This document shows, one piece after another, positions 25,219 through 37,551 of a stretch of DNA of 64,000 bases (within the stretch, counting starts at the first letter, position 1; every line of letters begins with the position of its first letter). Source of the DNA: Linyphia triangularis. Its lineage: Eukaryota > Arthropoda > Arachnida > Araneae > Linyphiidae. Location of the stretch: the NCBI GenBank assembly GCA_963978545.1, contig OZ021727.1, forward strand, positions 18,302,743 through 18,366,742. The letters are read 5' to 3'. Both the position numbers and the translations under genes were made by a program. The notes under the pieces are model-generated. The model saw nothing but the letters and a program-made list of their open reading frames with translations. It was not told the origin of the DNA and made no database searches.

Positions 25219-26400
25219 CATATTTTGGCTAACCTTCCCAATTCCTATAAAAGTCCCACCTTATACTCTAACCTTTACACCCATACCCCCCTCAGAGGAG
25301 CAAATTGCAAAGTTAACCTCTAAAAATTGAACACCCACAACATTCAAGAATTATTTCTAGATTACTTCCTGAGCGTCGAAATTTTTACAGTCTATTTGAC
25401 TGCTAGAGAAAACTTTCCCAGGGAGGAGAAAACTGGTAAATGCTTACTAAGTCCGCTTGGAGCGAGATACGCGGCAAAAGAGAGAGAGAAAAAAAAAAGA
25501 TATATAAAATGAGAAAAGGGGGGGGGGGATGATGTGACACGACCAGCGAAGCGACACGAAAATCTTGTTCCTCCCCCTCTATTTCTACCCCTATCTCATT
25601 CCAGCCCCCTCCTAACCCCGCTTTACCTTCTGTTTTACGCGAGCCCGATTCCGAAGTACAAAGTGGGGTTTCCATTTTTAAGAATTGATCGCTTGTTTGG
25701 AGAGAGAAAAATGACTTTTAGCAAAACAGTTAAATTAAGTTTTTTTTTTTTTTCTTTCCGAAAAGTGATATTAAGTATGACTTTTCATCTTTTGTCTAAA
25801 AAGTGTTGGATCTTAAATGCTAAAATCGCAATAGTGATAATGCTTGATTCGATTAATGATTTTTAGTTATTAATATATTTAAACTCAAGGTAGTATAATT
25901 GTTAAAAGTGTGGTTGATATAATTTAAGAACCAGCCACATATATAGTTTCGAAATTATTTCATCTGCAACTTCGGCAGACATATAAGCTATTCTTTAAAT
26001 ACTAAATTTCTGACATATGGGGTGTAGAACTGTCAAAGAGAGGAGAAAATAGAGATTGACAATTTTTATATGCTTGCAGTATTGACTTTTTTTTATTTTA
26101 TTACAATCAAGAAATTAAAAGTAATTGTACATGATGTAACTGTTTGGTATATTCTAATTATATGTTAGTTCTACAATCACTCGTAACTCTAGATTTTCAT
26201 TAATGTTAAAATTGTAAATAGCAACGAAAATACAAACCTCAAAGTAGAGGTCAAGGTTAGATTTATCTGGATATTTCTAGAATTTTGTATAATGTCACTA
26301 ACTTATAAAAAAATCGCATGGGAATAAATCATGGTCAGTCATCCAATTAGGTCTGCTGTTGTTTTGGGATTGAACTGCTGTAGATGCAGTTCTGAGTACT
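25219..26400. other. Unassigned DNA, purine-rich block then AT-rich
   Basis: 25.25-25.70 kb is less AT-rich, with a G tract near 25519 and C-rich text after it. Overlapping open frames on both strands (up to 110 codons) reflect composition and show no domain. The stretch 26150-26400 resembles 29520-29690. Confidence 0.5.
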
Positions 26401-26900
26401 TAAATCCTTTATATTAACTTCGATTATGTTTGTCGATGGCGGCGGTATCTGCGGCGGCCTAATTAACCCCCTTGTCGTCATCCAATCGGGCTGAAACTTG
26501 GCAAATAGATTCTATGTCGATGACAATGCATTCTATTAAATTTTGGGGCTGTTACTGTCACTAAAATAACTTTTACGGAATACTAATAAGCCAACTTGCC
26601 GTCATCCACAATCACGTAAAATAGCCTTTCACCGATCATTGTTTGTAAAGCTTTCCTGCTGCCAATTTTTTTTTTTTTTTTTAAATAAATAAAAAAAAAT
26701 TACTTGAATCAGAATAAATAAAAGATATTAGGATGTGGGAGTTAATTTTTTTTTAATTTTTAATAAATAAATTTCTAACGTAGCTGGTCGCACATTTTGC
26801 TAATAGATATGTTTTTGACATCGGTACTGTGTTAATGAATATAAAAATTGACAATGCATACGTATAAATTTTTTTTTTAAAACTCTGTTCTTATGGATTA
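26401..26900 (+). repeat. Family A repeat, copy with degraded 3' end
   Basis: It starts TAAATCCTTTATATTAACTT and includes GTCATCCAATCGGGCTGAAA, CATTCTATTAAATTTTGGGG and GTTAATGAATATAAAAATTG. The sequence before it (26150-26400) resembles the stretch after another copy (29520-29690), so the repeated unit may be longer than the inverted ends suggest. Confidence 0.78.
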
Positions 26901-27544
26901 TGGAGATGAATGGAAGCTCTGAAGTGAGCTTTAATACGTTTTTCTGCTACTATTTAAAAAATCTCGCATTTCTTTGTGGAGAAAGAAATGGTTTATATTT
27001 GTAATCCAATGTAATCTTCCCGCTGAGAGAAAGAAAAAAAAACGTAACAATAGGCTTTCAATAGACTTTCATACGTTTGGTTGTTTTTAATCGACAGTTT
27101 TATTAATAAATCCAACTAAAAACCTTTCATATCAGTATCTAAATGTTTTTTCTTTGAGAAATTTTATTTACACAGAAAGTCTAATGATTTTAAAAACACG
27201 ACTGCTTGACCATCATACCTGCTCACCTGATAAAGATAGCTGTATTAGTACACACTACGCAAACATAATCAGTACCAAAGCACCTATTTTTCCTTCACGA
27301 AACAAAAAAAGCAAAATAGTACCTTTCATTAGACAATCCATTCTTGAATTTCAGAATACTTTTAGTATTCCACCTGTGTTCTTGCGCTTCAACCATTTTT
27401 CCATTTTAAAAAACGCCGTTGCTTAGAATCCTCAAAGGATTTAGTCTCTTCTTTACCATTAGAAACATCCTATGTATTCGAAGGAAGACGTTCCAGTGTA
27501 GTGTTAGTTGCTTGTGTTTTCTTAATTTCAACATTTAACTTGTA

Positions 27545-28002
27545 CAGGGTGTTCAGCGAACGACTCCCTGTTTTTAAAATTAAATAACTCAGAAACAAAA
27601 GTCGATAGAAGAATGAAACAAAAGATACAGTTATTTTGAAAGCTGTAAAAAATCTGAAACAAAAGTTTCAAAATTAGTTACAAATGTTGCCAGCAGATGG
27701 CGCAGTAGTTGGAAAATTCTAGAAATATGGCATAAATTTGTCCTCTGCAATCAATCGTTGCAATCACGCTAACTTCCTTCAACGTTTAACAATTGAACTG
27801 TTCGAAGACTGATCGCCCTGAGCTTCAAAGCACTCTTTCTTAAAAAAAAAAAAAAAAAAACTTAGTGCAAAGCGCCACCTGTTGGCAACGTTTGTAACTA
27901 ATTTTGAAACTTAAGTTTCAGATTTCTACAGCTTTCATTATATCGATCTTTATCTTGGAGTTGTATAATTTTAAAGTCCAGGCGCCCTTCGCTGGACGAC
28001 TA
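27545..28002. mobile_element. 458-bp TA-flanked MITE with long inverted arms
   Basis: TA-CAGGGTGTTCAGCGAA at the left mirrors TTCGCTGGACGACTA-TA at the right. Inner arms are well kept: TTTCAAAATTAGTTACAAA against TTTGTAACTAATTTTGAAA, next to CAGATGGCGC / GCGCCACCTG. A poly-A tract lies in the right half. Confidence 0.82.
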
Positions 28003-28611
28003 TAGTACAGCTGTAGCATATATTTAAAATTAAGAATCATGAAATTTGTTTATACCAAGTCCTTGCATTTTATTTTAAAATAAAATAAACTCAAAACTAA
28101 ACGGAAAAGCTAGCCAACATTATGAAACCTTAACATTAATTTATTTTGAATTCCCCTCTGAGAGCAATGTAACGCACAAATACAAAATGCAAACAAAAGT
28201 ATAATGAATTTAAAACATATAAGCTGTGTATGCTCTGCGGAGGTCTGCGGAGGTCTAATTAACTCCCTTTCCGTCTTCTAATCGGACTGAAACTTGGCAG
28301 ATAGATTCTATGTCGATGACAATGCTTTCTATCACATTTTGGGAACTGTCACTGCCACTAAAAGGTCGCTTTTTCGGAATACTAATAAACCAACTTGCAG
28401 TAATCCAATCACGCTGAAATCGCATTTAACCGATCACTGAAGAAATTCTTTCCTGTTGCCGAAATTGTTTTAACAAATAATAAAATTGGTTTAACCATAA
28501 TAAATAACATATGTTTGGATGTGAATGCATAAATTCTCATCCATTTTAATGAATAAATTTTGAAAGAGTAGTTTACCTTATATTTTGCCGATCGAAATGT
28601 TAACAATATTT

Positions 28612-29428
28612 TTTCAATGGATTCCCTCGCATGTCGATATTCCCTGAAATGATTTGACCGACAATCTTGCAAAGGAGGGCTCAAGTCATCCCGTCCCCTC
28701 CTCTTTAGAGAATACTTTTCAAGAACTTTTTTCGCAGAAAAAGGACCAAATCAAAGCGAAGTGGCTGACGCCTCCCACTCACCACTGGTATAAAAGAAGA
28801 AAGCCGGGACTCTCCCTAACCCTTCCTTGCGACAGGCAGTCCAGTACATGTTTCTCTCGACTTGCCAGTGGCCACCTAAAATGCCTCACATATTTTGAGG
28901 GCAACAAGATCTACCCTCTTTGCCCTAAATACCAGCGACATCAAGCATCGTCTGATCACATCTTGAACCCATAATTGGTACAAGGGCTCAAAACCGGGTT
29001 TGTCCCTTGACCTCCCGTGTGACAGACGTACCCGGACTGTTCCATCAAGGCTTGCTAGCGATCACATCAAGTGCCTCACTTTCAACGAGGGCAGGAAAAC
29101 CTTCGCCACCTGCACCAAGTGCCAAAATCATCAGGCCTCTCCTGAGCAACTCTTGGATTGCATGGGACTCTCTAAGGAGGATCTCTTTAGCAATCCTCTC
29201 CTAGTTTTCGACTTCCTGTTAGTCAACGAACTTGTGGATTTTGTCTGACTCCGTCAGACAGTGAGGATTAGCAACAACAACAACAACAACATCTTGAACT
29301 GTCTGGGACTAATCTGGGAGGATATTCATTCTTTTCCCCTCTTGGTCATGGACTTTATCAAATTCAACGGATTCCTTGATCTGGTCTGACTCCGTCAGAC
29401 TAGATTTTAGATTATTAACAACAACAAC
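28612..29428 (+). mobile_element. 5'-truncated LINE copy (RNase H-like C-terminus) with (AAC)n tail
   Basis: It is flanked by target duplications ACAATATTT at 28603-28611 and 29429-29437. The reading WIPSHVDI, a stop (TGA for the usual glycine), then NDLTDNLAKEG is the C-terminal part of a retrotransposon RNase H domain. It is followed by CDRQSSTCFSRLASGHLKC and a Cys-rich segment (CPKYQRHQASSDHIL). It ends DLV-stop, then TCCGTCAGAC and (AAC)n. A second copy of the same family (28969-29288) interrupts it. Confidence 0.85.
28969..29288 (+). mobile_element. Second LINE copy nested inside the first
   Basis: Flanks are the 11-bp duplication ACATCTTGAAC at 28958-28968 and 29289-29299. The outer element's reading DHILN stops here and resumes after the insert as ILNCLGLIWED. 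The inserted fragment keeps an open frame from 28976 to TGA at 29246-29248: WYKGSKPGLSLDLPCD..., a zinc-knuckle-like CTKCQNHQASPEQ and a final LVDFV. A TCCGTCAGAC motif and an (AAC)6 tail follow. It is clearly younger than its host. Confidence 0.88.
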
Positions 29429-29530
29429 ACAATATTTGTAATCAGATGCAAACAACAAGCGTAAAAATTGGCAATGTATATAAAGGATTCATATCAAAAA
29501 CTTTGTTTTTATGGTTTATTTTATTAGTTC

Positions 29531-31259
29531 TGAAATCACTTATAGCTCTTTTTCATCAGTGTAAAATTTGTAAATAGTATTGGAAATACAAGCTTCAAAG
29601 TAGAGACAACGGTTGGTTTTATCAGGAAATTTCTAAAATTTTGTTGAATATTGCCAACTTTGAAAAATGCTTGTGTGAGAATTATTTAAGGTTCAGTTTT
29701 TTGTTTTTGTTTTTTCGTTTTTTTTAGTATGTTGATGTTTAGGGATTGAGCAGCTCTGGGTGTAGTTCTAGGATTTTTAAAAAGCAAAAAACTTGTGTTT
29801 TGGTAGCGGTTGAGTTGGGACTGATGATAGCTCTGATTCAATTTTAGAAAGTTTTGCTGCAGCTGTTTAAGGAGTTGTACATTTTTAGTCAAAAATAAAA
29901 GGATATACTTTTATAATCCTCAGGGAAGAAAATTCTTAACAATATGTACATTTCACAAATCAATACTTATTTTCTTGTATCTAAATAATGGATACAACTA
30001 TTTTATGCAAACAGAGTGAATAAAAAAATATTCTTACAAGCTGCATCTTTCTGATAATCTGCTTTAAAAAAAAAGCGAAACTAAAATATCACTTGCATAA
30101 ACCAAAACTCGCTCTCCTACAATTCTCTTTGTTTCAAATAATTCATGTCGGAAATTTTAAATCAGAACAATATTTACTAAAAATTTAAAATCACCAAAAA
30201 ATAACATTTTACCACCACCCGACAGATTTGTTTATCACTGTGTTATCATTTCTTTTTCTGCCCTCCAGAAATTCTAAAGTGACTCTCTTCAAAATTTAGA
30301 ATCACGGCAACCCTTACAATTTTTTAAAACACGGTCCTTTTTTTCTCCTTATACATTTTCTTGTTTATTTAATTTTTATTCCCATTTTTTTTTTTTTTTT
30401 TTTTTTTTATCTCCTTCATTTTTTACAGCCCGTCCGGAGGCCTTTCTTTTCGGGCAACCCTTATTCTCTGCGTTGTAGCACAGGCCTCACCTCACGCCCC
30501 CAGGGGAGCAGTTGTGCATATAAATGGCATCATTACAGAATGTAGGGGCGTCGAAGAACACAGAAAGAGAGAACAACCGACAGATAGACAGACGGACGGG
30601 CACACGGAGAGAGATTTATGGCGGGACATTGCTCGGTTGAGCACAGTCTAACATCAACGGTGTGATATGCCGTCACATGCTATTGCGAATTTTCTTATTT
30701 AAATATCTTCCTGCGAAGCAAGCAAGAAATGTCAGACAACAAAGGTTTTTTTTTTTGTTTGTTACTTTGGTGACTTTTTAAATATTTTTTTACCAAAAAC
30801 AATATACACCATAATGTTACTTGATAGTCATCACAAGGTATTTAGAAAAATGTTTATGATGTTAATATTAGGAATGAAACCAGGGGGAGGATTTTTTTTA
30901 GAGTCATACCCCCTCTCCCCTAGAATCTCTAACATTCCGGTGTTTTGTTAGGATTGAGTAAGAAATACTTAGCAATCATAAATATTTTCAAAATAATACA
31001 TTTTTAATCTACCATTATTCAGGCAGAGTTTTCCTACCGTATCGAACTTAAATAATTATTAGGTCCAAGAACTTTAAAAGGAAAAAAAAAATTGCAAATT
31101 TCCTAGCACCAAAAAATCATTAGGTATTATTTTTGGTTTGTTTAAGTCTAATATAAAGTGTAGTTTAAACCAAATGCAAAAATATGAATGCTTCCGTTTT
31201 CAAATATTGTAATATTCTTTCAGTGCTACATGGTTCTTGTCTTTAACGAGCTATAAATA
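29531..31259. other. Unassigned DNA
   Basis: No gene except the possible promoter patch at 30440-30660; a T tract lies at 30385-30408. Confidence 0.5.
30440..30660 (+). promoter_or_regulatory. Candidate TATA-type promoter in a CpG-containing patch
   Basis: A patch with several CpGs and CACGCCCCCAGGGGAGCAG precedes CATATAAATGGC (about 30517-30528). It stands out from AT-rich flanks. No exon is recognisable after it, so it could equally be an enhancer or part of an unrecognised repeat. Confidence 0.25.
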
Positions 31260-31878
31260 TAAGGGAGGTTCGAAAAAAAACCCAATTATTTTTGAAACGC
31301 ATGAGGTGAAAAAAGTTGATACACATCTTGATAATAAAAACTGTAAAAAAAAATTTGAAAAAAAAATAATATCTTCCGTTCGCGCATTCATCTCAAAGTT
31401 TGAAGAAAGTACAAAAAATAACTATTTTTCTTAAATTTCTAAGCCTTATATATTTGAAAAGCAATAGTTTCCAATGAGTAGTGAAAGGGTGGTATTACAC
31501 AGGAAAACACTCTTCTATATATTTTTAAAACATATATTAATGATTAAAAAATATTCAAAAAGACATTTTCTTGTTTAAAAAAATGATTTTCTATAAAATG
31601 GATACTAACGTTATTTTTTACATATTTTTGTTAAAATTGTTTTATTTACTTCAAGCATTCACTTCAAAGTTTTGAATAAATATAAAAAATACCCTTCTAA
31701 ATCAATTTGTAGAATAAACCAATCACTAAATTGTCGAGGTACGTAGATAGCCTTTATCGTGGTGCCCTGTCTTCCTTTGAAGCTCATAAACTTACTTGCT
31801 TATTCACTGGATCATAACGCACGTGGCTGTGATTGAGACTGCCATAAATACTGGATGGAAATAATCTGACAGATCAAA

Positions 31879-32640
31879 TTGTACGTTGGGAGACCACTAC
31901 AGAGGGATATATACCTCATATACTCCAATGAATTACCATTCAGACGCCTATTTAAACACTTAGATAGTACTACAACAGCACAACATCTTTCAGTGAGGAA
32001 AAAAAAATTGAAGAACTATGAAAAATTTCCCTCGACTGATTTTTTACTTGTTAAATGTTCAATTCCTCAAGCTGAGATGAAAGTACTGAACACAGATCAG
32101 TTATATCTTCTTGATATTTTTGCACCGATTAGATCAGGCCAATGACTTGGCAGCTCGCAAACCCAATCCCCTTTCACACTCCAGATGGCTAACAACAGAA
32201 AGCAGAGTGCTTTGAGTATATGCGAGTGAATGTAAACCATCGGATGAACTCAAGCAACTGGTATTCTTTATTTTAAATTGTTACACGCCACATTGATTTT
32301 GAATTTTTAAAAAAAAGTTAATTTTCTGAAGGACCTAAGAACATACTTGTGGCAATTCGATTGTCTCGATACCTCCCTGAATATTTACTGGAAGCTTTAA
32401 ACTCGGTTATTGGACAAAATGCATCCTTCCCTCACCCAAAAAATTTGATTTCGGCAATGATTTTGTACGCAAGGGGAGATGTAAGAGAACTGAGGCATCG
32501 GGTTTTGAAATCTCTAGAACTTTCCTAGAGAAAGATTATCAGGCATTTCAAGACAACTAAACTTAACTTTATTGTCACTGATTACGTGGAAATAATTAAT
32601 TGGAATGCTTGTAATAAAACTCCTCCTTTGTTAAGAGTAA
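31879..32640 (+). pseudogene. Decayed unidentified coding region in the core of the long-TIR element
   Basis: An 88-codon open stretch (31879-32145) reads MYVGRPLQRDIYLIYSNELP... Further along, near 32560-32640, another frame reads LNFIVTDYVEIINWNA then NKTPPLLRVTNEH. Intervening frames are broken by stops and shifts. The second segment faintly recalls an uncharacterised protein found in arthropod mobile elements, but I cannot name a family. The codons look once-translated rather than random, and position between the TIRs suggests an element-encoded protein. Confidence 0.35.
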
Positions 32641-32925
32641 CAAACGAACATTAGTTAGTAAAGACTGTCGCATCCGAGGTTGCACAGCTATATCGGAGGA
32701 AACTGGGGGAAATTGGAAGATTGGCTAGTCGGACCGAGCATAGTTCCCACATACACGATTTTTCAACAAACAAGTCAAAACCACCACAAAGTTTTGTTTC
32801 TAATAAATACAATATCCCAAGTTTAAAACTGTACATCGGCGTATCAAAATCCCTACTATATTTTATTTAGAATTGGTCGAAATTGGCTAATATTGTTTCC
32901 AATGACCTATTCACAACTATCCACA

Positions 32926-32974
32926 TCGGGATTGGCCTATGTCTTAATTATGGGGTCGGGATTGGCCTATGTCT
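32926..32974. repeat. 30-bp period short direct repeat
   Basis: TCGGGATTGGCCTATGTCT occurs at 32926-32944 and 32956-32974, inside the core of the long-TIR element. Confidence 0.9.
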
Positions 32975-34498
32975 ATTAAATTGGCAAGAGTATCTGTGCT
33001 ACTAGGGACCATTGAAATCAGACTTCAACTCATTTCCTTGTCATTCACAAGCTGTGGAACTCTTACGTAGACAAAAAGTGGGTGGCACTAACGCAAAATA
33101 GGTTAGGACAACATTTTTCTTTCTAAATGATCCATAACGACCCACTTTTCTAAAAAAGTTTCCTTCAAAGTGCATCACTGGGTTAGAAAGCTCGTGAAAA
33201 AAGTGAACCAAATGAATAATAGTATGTTTTTAAAAAAATGTAAGAAATAGCATTAGTAACCATTTTACAGAAAAATCATTATTTTTTACAAAATTTTTTA
33301 CTTTTGAGTATTTTTAATTGCTAATATATGTTTTAAAAATGAATAAAATAGTGTTTTCTTGTGTTATACCACCCTTTCACTACACATTGCAAACTATTGC
33401 CCTTTCACATATATAACGTTCAGAAATTTAAAAAAATTTAGGAAAAATAGTTATTTTTTGTATTTTTTTCAAACTTTGAGATGAATGAGCGATCAGAAGA
33501 TATTATTTTTTTCCTAAATTTTTTTTTACAGTTTTTCTTATCAAGATATGTATCAACTTTTTTCACCTCATGCGTTTCAAAAATAAAAATAATTTTTTTC
33601 GAACCACCCTAATGAATAGATAGTAAAATCCGCCTGATATAAAGTTTATATGTTTACCTAAAATATTACTCCTCCTCTAATTGAACTTAAACAAACAAAA
33701 ACACATTCATATTAATTTATAATCCGGAAAATATGGATAATACGGGATCAAATGTTGTCTCATGTTGGGTTGTTTTGTAAAATCGAAGACTGGACAAAAA
33801 CCATTTTAACAGTTTTTCATATGCAAGTGACAGATTAAGAAACTGCAAAAATATTGATGGCATGTAACAAATATGAGAAAAGAAAGTACTGCAAGAAAGT
33901 TCTTGTTTCATGCAGTGAAGTACTGGAGCACATTTAGAGCTCGATTGAAAACCTTTCTCACAGAATTTTTCTGGTTGCGCTCCTGGTTAATATATTATGT
34001 AATGTACACTAGTTTTGTGAGTCAGGAAACAGTCTTTTAAAATACAGTCAACAAATTTATTCGTTACTTGGGAGACAGAGACGAGGTGAAGCGTGACTAG
34101 GACAACAGATATAAATCGAATGAATAAGAAGCTTTGTCGAAGAAGAGAGCTGTAAACTATCATTCTATTGAACCTTTTAAATTGTGCTGAACATAGTGGA
34201 AATTAAAATACTATAGGTGTGTGTGATTATAAAACCTCTGAAGCAAGAACGAGCAAAACTGAATATTAATCATGGGACTCATTGTTAAAAAAACGCTGAC
34301 GTAAACAAATCTCACATGAATAACTTGTTGAAAGCGAGAAAGAAAGTTGAGGTCCGTGAAGGGATTAAAAATATAATACGCGCTTTGAAACGATAAATTA
34401 AATTGGAAAGATGTTTCTTAAAGAGATTGCTATTACATATATTATTGAAAATGAAATTTAGCTATTCAAAATAAATTATCAAAAAAACTAAAATTGTT

Positions 34499-34670
34499 GA
34501 GTCAAACCCCGTTAACATGAAATCGCTTAATATGAAATCCCGTTTAACGCGAAGTAAAAGTATTTCTCCGTACTTAAAACTTAACGTTAATGTATTCTTT
34601 TAACATGAAATTCGGTTAAAGCGAACAATTTTGGCAGCCCCATTGACTTCATGTTAAAGGGGTTTGACTG
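34499..34670. mobile_element. 172-bp TA-flanked MITE, copy 1
   Basis: The right end GGGGTTTGACTG-TA is intact. The left end GAGTCAAACCCCGTTAA has lost the first C and its TA by mutation. Length and internal order, including a segment around 'cattgacttcatgtta', match the copy at 60352-60523 read in reverse. Confidence 0.82.
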
Positions 34671-34802
34671 TACTAGCAACTCAGACTCGACTACCCTTAA
34701 AAAAATGAAAACTTTACTTCTGTTTTTTCCATTTTTGATCTGAATGAGTAAAATTTCCATTTTGTTCATACAAACCCGTTGCGATATTAAAACTCACTAT
34801 TT

Positions 34803-34804
<2 letters not shown>

Positions 34805-34843
<39 letters not shown>
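34805..34843. repeat. Poly-T tract (39)
   Basis: Uninterrupted T homopolymer. No retroelement body is recognisable on either side. Confidence 0.97.
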
Positions 34844-34844
<1 letters not shown>

Positions 34845-35853
34845 TATTTTAATTCAGTGATCAGTTTTTTTTATTCAAGTATTTCATTTTCACAAATTTG
34901 CAAATCTTAGAATGTAAGGACATTATATTATTAGTTGGTGAAAAAAAAATAAACTTCGTGCGCATGCGCTTGGTAAAATCAGTCAATCAAATAGCACTTC
35001 CATTGTTACTACAAAGTATTATGTCATACTTCAACATTATGTCAATATCTTTTGAGCCAGGTCCACTGTAGTAAGCCAGATATTTCGAACAATGTACCAG
35101 TTAATTTGACAAAAGAATAACTTATTTTAACGCATACCAAGAGCTATATAATTACTATTAGTAACAACTACCTCAGTATCTCTTACATAATAAATTTAGA
35201 AAACAACTCGAAAAAATTAAAATAAGAAGCTTAGAAAGGCTCATAGAATAAAAGCCTTGCACGCGTACTAGAATATTATAAATTGCATTCTCCTTGATTC
35301 AAAGAAGATTCGCAACTTAAACCTACGCCAAATTTGATATTTTCCCCGTTTATTGTTTTATATGGTGCGTGGAAAATGCATTCAAATTTAAATAACGAGA
35401 ATAAAGTTTAATGTAATTATGAAATTTCTGTAGAACGACATTTACTTTATATTAATACATAAAATTAATTATTTTAGTATATAAAATGACACGTTAAACA
35501 AAGCAATTATGTGTTTTTCATCTTCACAACTATAATTTCTGGTACTAGTCAATTTGGAGGAAATTAATAATATAATTAGTTTTACCAGTAGTTAAGAGGT
35601 GTTACAGGGCTCTTTGTATACAAAATAGTAATACATTTAATACAATATTAATGACTTCCTCCAAATAACCTTATTCTTAACCATATAATTTAATTTAAAG
35701 TATAAGAATGAAATCTCTTGTCAATTACTTTTTACAATTCATTTACGGCATGTTTTAAGCGGATGGTTCAGCTTACAAGGCTGGTAATTCTCATTCAAGC
35801 AAAAGGGGTAAACCATTGTGATGTAAGTAGAGGATAGTAATGCCTGAACTATA

Positions 35854-36183
35854 CTAGAAGACAGCACACAATGAGCTCACTGAATACCCTGCAACGATGA
35901 GTGAACCGGTTTTACAACGCCCTGATTGGCTGATCAGAACGATTAGTGGTCGATTCGTTAAAACTCTTGTAGTATCCGTGGTTAGAAAACTAAAATATTA
36001 ATTAAAATTTAAACTTAAAAGCATTTTTTTTTTTATCAACTTATATTTAAGTTTAATACATAACTACGTGCGTTGGTTAACAATATTACCATATAAGTTG
36101 TAATTTGCTTGGAACTATATCTTTTCGGCGGAAGGTTCCATCCTACAGCGTAATCAGTGAGTTCAGGTTATGTTGTCTTCTAG
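35854..36183. mobile_element. 330-bp TA-flanked MITE
   Basis: The left end is TA-CTAGAAGACAGCACACAA and the right end is TTGTCTTCTAG-TA. Further inward, GAGCTCACTGA and its counterpart TCAGTGAGTTCAGG match. Confidence 0.78.
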
Positions 36184-37547
36184 TATAGTAATGATTTTTT
36201 TTCTTTTGACTTTATTTGTAACTGTTACTGTAACTAGATATTCTTCTTTAATTATTTTTTACTTTGTGGAACATGATACTAGGGATCAAGAAATGTCTGT
36301 CCCAACCAATAACTTTAGAAATTTAATGTAACTAGTTACTAATATTCTACCTTCCAACAGTTTTAACTTTTGTCATATATAGTCATAATGCTGCAAAAAA
36401 GAAACTCGCAATATTAAAGTTGAATGAAAACACTGATAGTCTTGGATTATTTATACAATTTAAAGTGCTGGATAAATAATTTATATAACACTTCAGATGA
36501 GTCGTTAACACTGGATGAGTCGAAAAATAAAAGAATTTTCAATGAATACGCTTGTAATCGTAATGTACATATGGTAATGTACCAGTCTAAGCTACTAAAT
36601 TGCAAATTATTATATATAAAAAAGCATGTTGAATCTTCAATTCGCCAAAGAACCTGAAAAAAACTCCATACATTGATTTAAACATTTTACAGATTAAGTT
36701 TGTTGATTTCTTAAAAAGTGTAATTTTTTCATTTTAGCTATCTGATAAAAGAAAAAATAATCAAAAATGAAGCTCTAACAGTCCTAGTTCGCTCATAATG
36801 CCAAAAGTTGGTGAAAAATTAATAACTTTTATGTTTTATAAACAGACATATTTTTTAATTCAAAAATATATGAGGACATTTTTCACTAATTTGTTCCTCT
36901 AATTAATTTTATCGATTCAACTTTATTCTCAATACTTGAAAAATTCTCAAAATATTTATCTTTAAATTTCTAAGATACTGCCATATAAAGGTTACTACAA
37001 TTCGAATCCAATCCACATTCCAACTCAATCATTCCATTAGTGTGATCTTTATGATGGTTGGTAACTACCATAATTTAAAAATTGATGTTTGGTTCAGTTT
37101 TTGCTTTGAAATGTTAAGTTTTTCTAATAGAAATCTCGATTGCATGATGTCTTTTCAGTTAGCCTCCTTCGCATATTTTGCGTCTTCAATTGCTTGGATA
37201 TGGCAAGAACAGTTTAAAATTCAAATAGATTAAAAATATTAGTTTTCAATTAAAATTCTCTGGTCTAAAATTGTAGGTCTGAAATGAAAATATAGTTTAG
37301 GATTTTGTAACATTTTTTGTAAAGTCAAATATCTAAAATTAAGTACTTTCTCATTTGAGTAAAAAAATTAATCTGTAAAATTTGCGGGTAAAGTTTATAT
37401 CTGGCGCTTTTTTTTATGCGATTAAGAAAGACCGGCCCCTTCATAGGAGCATATGTTAAATTCTAAAACTTTGGAGGATTTATTAACCAATTCTTTAATC
37501 ATTATGAAACTTTCCCAGTATAATATTTAGATATACTTTTAGATACT
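36184..37547. other. AT-rich unassigned DNA
   Basis: No recognisable gene or repeat. Open frames at 36424-36657 and 37042-37233 lack motifs. Confidence 0.5.
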
Positions 37548-37551
37548 TTAA

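Larger units (their letters stand above)
28225..29530 (+). repeat. Family A repeat, copy split by a LINE insertion
   Basis: The left part 28225-28611 and right part 29429-29530 align to consecutive parts of the family A copy at 18653-19210: ...GAAATGTT.ACAATATTT / GTAATCAGATGCAAACA... A LINE (28612-29428) with a 9-bp duplication of ACAATATTT separates them. Confidence 0.8.
31260..33612. mobile_element. 2.35-kb DNA element with ~380-bp terminal inverted repeats and decayed core
   Basis: Both ends read inward AGGG(A/T)GGTTCGAAAAAAA. The arms (about 31260-31640 and 33230-33612) share TGAAACGCATGAGGTGAAAA, a GTTGATAC.CATCTTGATAA block and GTGAAAGGGTGGTATTACAC. Between them, 31741-33150 is unique and partly coding-like. 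TIRs of this length with a coding core suggest a formerly autonomous DNA transposon, superfamily not recognised. Confidence 0.75.

Noticed and set aside
25403..25866. 90- and 110-codon frames
   Set aside because: Overlap on opposite strands in a composition-skewed block (G, C and T runs); no domain seen.
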